From Campylobacteraceae bacterium (GTDB taxonomy: Bacteria > Campylobacterota > Campylobacteria > Campylobacterales > Sulfurovaceae): a stretch of DNA of 7,491 nt. The position numbers and the translations under genes were made by a program. A model generated the notes under the pieces. That model was not told the DNA's origin. It did no database searches and saw only the letters and a program-made list of their open reading frames with translations. The stretch covers positions 1 through 7,491 of the forward strand of contig JALWVW010000063.1 in the NCBI GenBank assembly GCA_027079365.1, in the 5' to 3' direction. Of this stretch, positions 1 to 5,541 are shown piece after piece (position 1 is the stretch's first letter; every line of letters starts with the position of its first letter).

Positions 1-1292
1 ATAGTCAACAGTCCTGTTACCAGTGCTTCTACTACAGACTTTCCGGCTCTGGCTGTTACTTTGGCATTGTGTGCCCCAGAGACAGCAGGGCCATGATCAG
101 CCACTGTTTTAATCACCGTTTCAATAAATTCGGTTGCCCACTTTGGATATTGCTTTTTGAACCAAAGTAGCGAGATAACATCACCAATGCCTTTGCCAGT
201 ATCCGGTGTTGCGACAGAAGAGATAGGGAAACCGGCGTAAGTTGCCTCTTCTCCTCTGTCATCAGAGATCGTGCAGATAAACTGTTTAGGTCTTCTAACT
301 TTTGGCACTGTGTTAATCTCTGGCTCTGGAATAGCTGCAATATTAAGTGATTCGTAAACTTCCTTAATCTTGGCGGGAAGATCATTGAAGGAATCTGGCA
401 CATGCATACCTGCAGCTGCCATCGCCTTGTTTTTGGCTTCAGCTGTCTCTCTATCATCATTGGCAGATGCCCCGGCATGACCAAATTGTACACCTGAATC
501 ATAGTGCTTGGCAATCGTGCCGATACACCATGCGATAATCGGCTTGGTCAATTTGCCTTCTTTGATCGCTTCAATGACCTTGTATTCTTCTGATCCACCT
601 ACTTCTCCCAAAAGAACCATATATTTGACATCAGGGTTATTCTCAAGCCTGAGAAGATTGTCAATAAATACAGAGCCGACAAATCTGTCTCCACCAATAG
701 CTACGCCTTCAGCTATACCATCTGCATTCAGGGCAATAATATTACAGACTTCATTGAACAATCCACCGGATCGTGTTACCAAACCACAAGAACCTGCTCT
801 GTGAAGCTTGGAGCTGACAATATTTTCTATAGTACCACCAACATTGGCAATCTTAAATGCACCTGGGCTCATGGCACCTACCGTAGCTGGCCCAATGACA
901 GTGACACCTTTTTCTCTCGCATACGCATTCATCTTGCGCGCAAGCCTCTCCGGGATACCTTCTGCCGTGATCATCATCACCCTGAAACCGCCCAGATCAA
1001 GTGCCTCCATAGTCACATCATAGGCTGTTCTAAATGAGGCAAAGTTGAGCAACACATCTGCTTGCGGCTGTGCTGCTTTTGCTTCTGCCGTTGTCTTGTA
1101 GAGGGGGATCATCACCTCATCGCTACCCCAGAAGAACTTTTCGAACTTGTTATTTGATGTCGGTGCAACAATACCTGCCACCGAAGGTGTCTCTCTTTTT
1201 ATCGTATAATCGTAGTCTAGCATTCTCTGGATCGCTGTCTTGTTGTTGTTCCAGAAAATTGCTTGTGAGTCTTTTGTAAATAATTGTGCCAT
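1..1292 (-). CDS. aclA: ATP citrate lyase, large (AclA) subunit, 3'-truncated by window edge
   Basis: This subunit carries the CoA-ligase-like and citrate-synthase-like half of ATP citrate lyase, which makes acetyl-CoA and oxaloacetate from citrate, CoA and ATP in the cytoplasm; it is a key step of the reductive TCA cycle. I translated 430 uninterrupted codons by eye; the family is about 600 residues, so roughly the last third lies outside. Visible motifs matching human ACLY are GPATVGAMSPG (from 134), SGG (175-177), GEVGGSEEYK (from 229), FGHAGASAN with the phosphohistidine at His272, and ADHGPAVSGAHN with catalytic His400. The spacing from Glu230 to His272 (42 residues) equals that of human ACLY as I recall it. 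ATG at 1292 is preceded by GGAG (1302-1299) with a 6-nt spacer, overlapping the aclB stop, so translation is probably coupled. It cannot act without AclB. Confidence 0.96.
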   Translation of the reverse strand, partial: MAQLFTKDSQAIFWNNNKTAIQRMLDYDYTIKRETPSVAGIVAPTSNNKFEKFFWGSDEVMIPLYKTTAEAKAAQPQADVLLNFASFRTAYDVTMEALDLGGFRVMMITAEGIPERLARKMNAYAREKGVTVIGPATVGAMSPGAFKIANVGGTIENIVSSKLHRAGSCGLVTRSGGLFNEVCNIIALNADGIAEGVAIGGDRFVGSVFIDNLLRLENNPDVKYMVLLGEVGGSEEYKVIEAIKEGKLTKPIIAWCIGTIAKHYDSGVQFGHAGASANDDRETAEAKNKAMAAAGMHVPDSFNDLPAKIKEVYESLNIAAIPEPEINTVPKVRRPKQFICTISDDRGEEATYAGFPISSVATPDTGKGIGDVISLLWFKKQYPKWATEFIETVIKTVADHGPAVSGAHNAKVTARAGKSVVEALVTGLLT

Positions 1293-1302
1293 CTCTTTCT
1301 CC

Positions 1303-2640
1303 CTACTTCTCTAATGCCATTCTGATAATATCAGTCATGTGCGTTTCTGGTCCGTAAACCTCAATATAAATACCCAATCTATCGGCAGCTTCTTTGATAT
1401 CTTTCAATCCCTTTTCATAATTGGGGCCACCGCGTCGAACGAAGACACTCACGCCTACCTCCTTCATCTTGTCGGCATAGTTTTCAAATGCCTGTATGAT
1501 GCCGGTAAAAGTTTTGGCAACATCCGTAAAGTTGGCAATCGCACCGCCAATAATCAATACTTTTCCTCTGCCACTGGGATCTTTTTCTCGCGTCATAAGG
1601 TCAAGTATTGTCTCAGCGTAAAACTTAGTCTCTCCTGTGGTTGGGCCACCTGAGTATTCACCATAGTTGGCAAGATCATTAATACCGGCGAGATCAGCAA
1701 TTGTGTCTGCATAAACTACCGAAGCACCACCTCCTGCAACCATCGTCCAGATACGGGCTTCCGGCTTAAGAATCGTCAGCTTTAGTGAGGCACCTGTTTT
1801 GGCATCCGCCTCTTCTATTGCCAGCACTTCCGGAGATTTCTCTTCCATACCAAAGCCAGTAGGAAACTCGATATCTCCCCACTCCTCTACCATCATAAAT
1901 CCTGCTGTATCATCCAACTTGGCAACCATATCCAGAAGTTCGATCTTATGACCCTGCATGACAAAAGGATTGATCTCGAGATAGGCAAAGTTAAGTTCTC
2001 TGTATGCCTTGAAGAAGCCAATGGCAAACTCCGCAAATGCATCCTTGTCTGCCTCTGCTACATCTGCTGGCACATTGGCCTTGATTCTCTCAGCAATCTC
2101 CTCTTCGGTATCGGTGATAGAGAAAGCAACTTCTGTGACTTTTTCGTCCCAACCCTCTTCGACCTCCATGCCACCTTCTGCTGACATATACAGCATATCA
2201 CTGTCACCTACACAGGTTGCAGAGATGTAGTACTCCTCCTCCTGTGTATGTGGTGTGAAGGGCTCTACGATGAAATGCGTGAGCATATCAACCTTTGGCT
2301 CACCAGTAGGTGTATCCCCGTCAAAAGAAAAAGATACACTCTGCTTCACACTTGACTTCTCATCAATCCAGCTAACCGCTTTTTCCAACGAGACATCACC
2401 TGGCTTGGCATCTTTGAAGAGAACCAAATCATTTTTTCCTCTTTTGCCAAAAAGCATATCTGGCTTTGCTACCAAAGCCTTTTCCTTGAGCCAACTTTTA
2501 GACTTTGCAGTCTCTTCCAATTCTGATCCATTCTGAACTAAGACCGTTTCATAAGCATAAGAAAAGTTTGGAAAATACTTATCCCAATGCTTTGCCAATA
2601 TTGACTTTGCGTCATATTCTCTAATCGCCTTTTGAGCCAT
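1303..2640 (-). CDS. aclB: ATP citrate lyase, small (AclB) subunit, ATP-grasp/citrate-binding
   Basis: AclB is the ATP-grasp and citrate-binding part of the heteromeric ATP citrate lyase. With AclA it equals the single-chain animal enzyme, and it drives citrate cleavage in the reductive TCA cycle. The 445 residues align by eye with the N-terminal region of human ACLY. They include an ATP-grasp part (KPDMLFGKRGK at 59-69, FIVEPFTPH at 123-131, YLEINP at 220-225) and a citrate-binding Rossmann-like part (TMVAGGGASVVY at 299-310, GEYSGG at 327-332, GGAIANFTDV at 365-374, RRGGPNY at 402-408). Asn370, Thr372 and Arg403 sit where human Asn346, Thr348 and Arg379 bind citrate, with identical Thr-to-Arg spacing; Ala367 replaces human Ser343. 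The start is well supported by AAGGAG six bases upstream. It is the first gene of aclBA, the order I recall for Campylobacterota. Length is normal and the frame intact. Confidence 0.97.
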   Translation of the reverse strand: MAQKAIREYDAKSILAKHWDKYFPNFSYAYETVLVQNGSELEETAKSKSWLKEKALVAKPDMLFGKRGKNDLVLFKDAKPGDVSLEKAVSWIDEKSSVKQSVSFSFDGDTPTGEPKVDMLTHFIVEPFTPHTQEEEYYISATCVGDSDMLYMSAEGGMEVEEGWDEKVTEVAFSITDTEEEIAERIKANVPADVAEADKDAFAEFAIGFFKAYRELNFAYLEINPFVMQGHKIELLDMVAKLDDTAGFMMVEEWGDIEFPTGFGMEEKSPEVLAIEEADAKTGASLKLTILKPEARIWTMVAGGGASVVYADTIADLAGINDLANYGEYSGGPTTGETKFYAETILDLMTREKDPSGRGKVLIIGGAIANFTDVAKTFTGIIQAFENYADKMKEVGVSVFVRRGGPNYEKGLKDIKEAADRLGIYIEVYGPETHMTDIIRMALEK

Positions 2641-2646
2641 CGAGTA

Positions 2647-2652
2647 CTCCTT
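2647..2652 (-). promoter_or_regulatory. Strong Shine-Dalgarno site of aclB
   Basis: The minus strand reads AAGGAG, then six bases, then the aclB ATG at 2640. This is the best ribosome binding site in the window and fixes the aclB start. It contrasts with mqnE and the membrane protein gene, which have no recognisable site, and it fits high expression of a central carbon-fixation enzyme. Confidence 0.85.
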
Positions 2653-2672
2653 CGTTTTTATAGGTAACTAGT

Positions 2673-2681
2673 ATGATAGCA
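2673..2681 (-). promoter_or_regulatory. Candidate extended -10 promoter of aclBA
   Basis: The minus strand reads TGCTATCAT, an extended -10 (TGnTATAAT) with one mismatch in the hexamer. It would start transcription near 2666, giving a leader of roughly 25 nt before the aclB ATG that contains the Shine-Dalgarno site. No good -35 box lies 17 nt upstream, where the sequence is GTTAAG; primary promoters in Campylobacterota commonly lack a -35. A second, weaker hexamer, TACAAT (2720-2715), could act as an alternative start. The 2641-2743 gap shows no GC-rich hairpin with a T-run, so read-through from the upstream mqnE operon is possible. Confidence 0.5.
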
Positions 2682-2691
2682 TTTGGATAAT

Positions 2692-2706
2692 TTAACTTAA
2701 CTTGAC
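2692..2706. repeat. Three tandem pentamers (TTAAC TTAAC TTGAC) upstream of aclB
   Basis: Two perfect copies of TTAAC are followed by a third with one mismatch. Read on the minus strand they are GTCAA-GTTAA-GTTAA and lie directly upstream of the candidate aclB -10, covering the -35 position. They might be part of a regulator site or simply AT-rich low-complexity sequence; nothing in the window names a binding protein. Confidence 0.4.
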
Positions 2707-2743
2707 AAAGAAATATTGTAGATTTATTTTGAATTTGTGTATT

Positions 2744-3835
2744 TTAGAAACATCTGCTAAGCCCGTAATATCTCATTTGATAAAGTACTTTTTGTCTGGA
2801 CTCTTCCACGCACTTTTTTCCATTGGATTTCAACTTTTGAGCCCTGTCGTATGGCTCATATACTGATGCGACGAGCGGATAATATTTTGAGCCGAATATA
2901 CGGTATATAGGCTGATGCAACAGCATAGTCATGGAGCTTAGGATCAAAGAGGATACAATAATTGCAAAAGAAATTCGATACCCCTTCTGAAAGCGCTTTA
3001 GCCGTACTTTGAGACTGCTCAAATAACTATGCACTGCCACGATAATGCCAAGCATCAGATAGGCACTAAAATCTGTAATTTTGATCCTCTCCTGCAACGA
3101 AAGGACAAGAGAGATGACCAGGGTGCCAAAAGAGACATACCAGAGTAATCTTCTGTCTCCTCTCAATAGTGTTCTATATAGAGCATAAAAGAGATACACA
3201 AACAGTAAAGGAGAAAAAATAGTCGCATAGATACCAAGCATCTCAAAAAAATGGTTCCCAGATGTTGGTTCGGGCATGGCAACTCCAAACATCATATAGA
3301 ATACAATAACAGCGATTGCAGCCCAGAATATCTCTCTCTTCTTTTGGAAAAGGCTGTAGAGTACAAGGATTAGATAAAAGTACAAAGCACTCCAGTGAAC
3401 AAAAGCCAATAGAAAAAGTGGCAACAATGAGAATATTGATTTTCCGTGTACATGAAGATATAAGAACAACAAGACTAAAAAAGCAATAATCACAGCATCA
3501 TTTGCCAGCACAGTAGAAGCAATCACGCCTGGCAGCATTAAGTAAAAGTCAAGCGCCAGAAAACGCTCTTCTGTTTTAGTGAAAAAGTCTTCTGCGAGCC
3601 TATAGAACAGGTATGCGTTAACAAATCCAAGAACTAGAAAAAAGAGTCTCATTCCCAATTCATTTGCCACAACAAAGCTTCCCAAGTGCATCAAAAGTAC
3701 CGTGGGGGTAGTTTCACTTTGAAAAAAGAGATAGGCCTCGCTAGGACTGATGGGTGTGGTGGTTGCCACCACGATCAGAGCCAAAGCATAAAGAACTAAA
3801 AAAATCTTTTGGGATGAGCCTTTGAATACAGGCAT
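2744..3835 (-). CDS. Multi-pass membrane protein, possibly a GT-C (GT39-like) glycosyltransferase relative
   Basis: I do not recognise this 363-residue protein with certainty. It is very hydrophobic, with about nine to eleven likely membrane segments (for example 11-28, 62-79, 113-129, 134-162, 168-186, 203-221, 230-247, 256-273 and 288-306) and a polar C-terminal tail from about 310, rich in Tyr, Lys and Arg. The first extracytoplasmic loop holds SPSEAYLFF (30-38), resembling the DEAYY-type loop of GT39 family lipid-sugar transferases. LPGVIAS...ANDAVIIAF (101-119) resembles the Asp-containing second motif of those enzymes. The acidic residue normally before Glu33 is Ser32, so activity is uncertain. 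Its ATG lies 2 nt after the amidotransferase stop with no Shine-Dalgarno sequence, which suggests translational coupling as the last gene of the mqnE operon. Alternatives are a polymerase- or flippase-like envelope protein or a lineage-specific protein of unknown role. Confidence 0.85.
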   Translation of the reverse strand: MPVFKGSSQKIFLVLYALALIVVATTTPISPSEAYLFFQSETTPTVLLMHLGSFVVANELGMRLFFLVLGFVNAYLFYRLAEDFFTKTEERFLALDFYLMLPGVIASTVLANDAVIIAFLVLLFLYLHVHGKSIFSLLPLFLLAFVHWSALYFYLILVLYSLFQKKREIFWAAIAVIVFYMMFGVAMPEPTSGNHFFEMLGIYATIFSPLLFVYLFYALYRTLLRGDRRLLWYVSFGTLVISLVLSLQERIKITDFSAYLMLGIIVAVHSYLSSLKVRLKRFQKGYRISFAIIVSSLILSSMTMLLHQPIYRIFGSKYYPLVASVYEPYDRAQKLKSNGKKCVEESRQKVLYQMRYYGLSRCF

Positions 3836-3837
3836 TA

Positions 3838-4407
3838 CTAGAGCTTTAAAAAGTTATCCAACATTTCATGCCCATGCTCACTCATGATGGATTCTGGGTG
3901 AAACTGCACGCCATAGATCGGCTTATCTTTGATCTGCAGAGACATAATTTCATGATCATCCTGACTATGAGATGTCACTTCGATGGCATCAGGTAGATTT
4001 TCTTTGTTGACTGTCAAAGAGTGGTATCTTGTCGCTCTGAATTCTGGAGGGAGATCTCTGAAAATAGGGGTTTGACATGCCACTTTAACCTGGGAGGTTT
4101 TGCCGTGCATCATCTGTTTGGCCTGTATCACCTCTCCCCCAAAAACCTGAGCAATACTCTGATGACCCAAACAGATACCAAACATCGGTACAGTCTCTGC
4201 AAATTCCTGAATCACCTCCAGGGTCACCCCTGCATCATCTGGAGTCGCAGGGCCAGGAGAGAGGATGATCTTCTCAGGATGCAATGCTTTGATCTCTTCG
4301 ATTGTCAGTTCATCGTTCCGAATCACCTTTAGATCTGCGCCCAGTTCTCGACAATACTGCACAATATTATAGGTAAAGCTGTCATAGTTGTCTATCATAA
4401 GTATCAT
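3838..4407 (-). CDS. Glutamine amidotransferase subunit, anthranilate / aminodeoxychorismate synthase component II (TrpG/PabA type)
   Basis: This class I glutamine amidotransferase hydrolyses glutamine and passes ammonia to a chorismate-binding partner (TrpE for anthranilate and tryptophan, PabB for 4-amino-4-deoxychorismate and folate). At 189 residues it is the usual length for a free-standing subunit. Visible motifs are DNYDSFTYN (6-14), the oxyanion region SPGPATPDDAG (50-60), the nucleophile elbow GICLGHQ with Cys79, MHGKTS (100-105), RYHSL (127-131) and QFHPES with His170 and Glu172, so the Cys-His-Glu triad is complete. Sequence alone cannot separate TrpG from PabA, and one protein serves both synthases in some bacteria; no trpE or pabB is in the window, so no symbol is given. 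The start at 4407 is supported by AAGGA (4421-4417), overlapping the mqnE stop, with a 9-nt spacer; Met4 would lie too far away. The gene sits 12 nt after mqnE. Confidence 0.93.
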   Translation of the reverse strand: MILMIDNYDSFTYNIVQYCRELGADLKVIRNDELTIEEIKALHPEKIILSPGPATPDDAGVTLEVIQEFAETVPMFGICLGHQSIAQVFGGEVIQAKQMMHGKTSQVKVACQTPIFRDLPPEFRATRYHSLTVNKENLPDAIEVTSHSQDDHEIMSLQIKDKPIYGVQFHPESIMSEHGHEMLDNFLKL

Positions 4408-4419
4408 GGTGTTTCTTCC

Positions 4420-5493
4420 TTAATATTGCGTTAGCTCATTATACAGGCTGTCCCGCTCTATAGGCGTAAATCCTGCATCTTTAATCAATGCCACAAAGTC
4501 ATCCAGTCCCATGCCTTTAGCGCTGGCGGCACCTGCTGCAGACTGTATCGACTCCTTCTCAATCGTACCATCTAGGTCATCACAGCCAAACTCCTGTGCG
4601 ATCAGTGCCAACCCGATCGTAGAAGTTGCCCAGTAAGCCTTGATATGAGGGATATTGTCCAGCAAAATACGGCCAATGGCATAGGTCTTGAGTATCTCTT
4701 GTCCTGTCAGAAATGCCTCAACTTTGAGGAAGTTGTTTTCTTTCTGGTAAACCAGCGGGATAAAGGCATTGAACCCGCCTGTCTCATCCTGAAGCTTCCT
4801 GAGTCTTAGCATGTGATCCACACGGTGTGCTCTGTTCTCTATGTGTCCGAAAAGCATCGTGGCATTGGACTCTTTCCCCCTCTGGTGCCACTTGCGATGA
4901 ATATCAATCCACTGATCAGAGCTGACCTTGCCCTTGCAAAGATACTCTCTGACCTTTTCATCAAAGATCTCGGCGCCGCCGCCTGGCATAGAGTCCACAC
5001 CACTCTCGATCATCTGATCGATCACTTCATCATAACTGAGCCTGTATTGACGATGAAGAAAATCGATCTCTGCAGCAGTCATTGCCTTGATATGCACATC
5101 AGGGAGCGCTTCTCTTATTTTTCGAAAAGCAGCCATATACCACTCTGAGCCATCATGAGGATTGTGTGCCGAAACAATATGCACTTCCTTGGCGCCCCTC
5201 TCCCACGCACTACATGCGATCTCTACGATCTCCTCATGACTCATCGTGTATTGATGAGGATTTTTTCTGCTGGCCGAGTAAGCACAGAACTTACAAATAT
5301 CAGCACAGACATTGGTGGGGTTGATATGTCGGTTGATATTAAAGTAACTCTTTTTTCCATACCTGCGCTGGCGTATCTCATCTGCCAACTCTCCCAGTGT
5401 GTAGAGATCCAGCTCATAAAGTGCTTCCCCATCTTCTTGGGTCAAGCGTTCTTCATTGCGTACTTTCGCTATCAAGTCCATAGTGGTATCCAT
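4420..5493 (-). CDS. mqnE: Aminofutalosine synthase MqnE (radical SAM)
   Basis: MqnE is the radical-SAM enzyme that joins 3-[(1-carboxyvinyl)oxy]benzoate to the adenosyl group of SAM, giving 6-amino-6-deoxyfutalosine in the futalosine route to menaquinone. The protein has 357 residues, normal for the family. The [4Fe-4S]-binding CxxxCxxC motif is at Cys63, Cys67 and Cys70, within NINRHINPTNVC...CKFCAYS. Other marks are the family-like segments VSAHNPHDG (107-115), SMPGGGAEI (168-176), NATMLFGH (210-217) and YWATSTIGLALIAQ (287-300). The INPTNVC...KFCAYS signature favours MqnE over the related cyclase MqnC. It heads a probable operon with the amidotransferase subunit and the membrane protein. 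No Shine-Dalgarno sequence precedes Met1 (5493) or the alternative Met5 (5481). The extended -10 ends only 14 nt before Met1, so a very short leader is predicted. The other mqn genes are not in the window. Confidence 0.95.
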   Translation of the reverse strand: MDTTMDLIAKVRNEERLTQEDGEALYELDLYTLGELADEIRQRRYGKKSYFNINRHINPTNVCADICKFCAYSASRKNPHQYTMSHEEIVEIACSAWERGAKEVHIVSAHNPHDGSEWYMAAFRKIREALPDVHIKAMTAAEIDFLHRQYRLSYDEVIDQMIESGVDSMPGGGAEIFDEKVREYLCKGKVSSDQWIDIHRKWHQRGKESNATMLFGHIENRAHRVDHMLRLRKLQDETGGFNAFIPLVYQKENNFLKVEAFLTGQEILKTYAIGRILLDNIPHIKAYWATSTIGLALIAQEFGCDDLDGTIEKESIQSAAGAASAKGMGLDDFVALIKDAGFTPIERDSLYNELTQY

Positions 5494-5506
5494 AGTAATT
5501 TTTGGG

Positions 5507-5512
5507 TATTAT
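5507..5512 (+). promoter_or_regulatory. Candidate -10 of glnD, overlapping the mqnE -10
   Basis: The plus strand reads TATTAT, five of six matches to TATAAT, within the same bases that form the mqnE -10 on the other strand. It would start glnD transcription near 5519 with a leader of about 23 nt containing AGGGG. No TG extension at the right spacing and no clear -35 box were seen, so the call is tentative. glnD could instead be driven from further upstream, inside the mqnE coding region. Confidence 0.4.
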
Positions 5513-5516
5513 ATCA
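5508..5516 (-). promoter_or_regulatory. Extended -10 promoter of the mqnE operon
   Basis: The minus strand reads TGATATAAT, a perfect TGnTATAAT extended -10. The -35 position (5536-5531) is GAGAAC, a poor match, which is tolerable for an extended -10 and common in Campylobacterota. Transcription would begin at about 5502-5500, leaving only 7-9 nt before Met1 of mqnE, or about 20 nt before Met5. It is the strongest promoter signal in the window. Confidence 0.7.
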
Positions 5517-5541
5517 CTAAAAGCCTAGGGGTTCTCTTCAG

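Noticed and set aside
113..514. 133-codon open frame on the minus strand within aclA, in another frame
   Set aside because: The overlapping aclA frame encodes the phosphohistidine motif and matches ACLY throughout, so this is a shadow frame.
1..1292. Possible broken or missing gene at the left end, where no full-length leftward frame is delimited
   Set aside because: Reading from ATG 1292 gives an unbroken AclA frame to position 1. It only lacks its stop because the window ends.
1948..2536. Several plus-strand open frames of 70-95 codons opposite aclB
   Set aside because: They are antisense to conserved AclB sequence, overlap each other and have no recognisable protein features.
2702..2730. 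Plus-strand TTGACA, 17-nt spacer, TATTTT, pointing antisense into the membrane protein gene
   Set aside because: The -35 match is perfect but the -10 matches only four of six bases in very AT-rich DNA. No gene or RNA structure lies downstream on that strand, so it is most likely chance.
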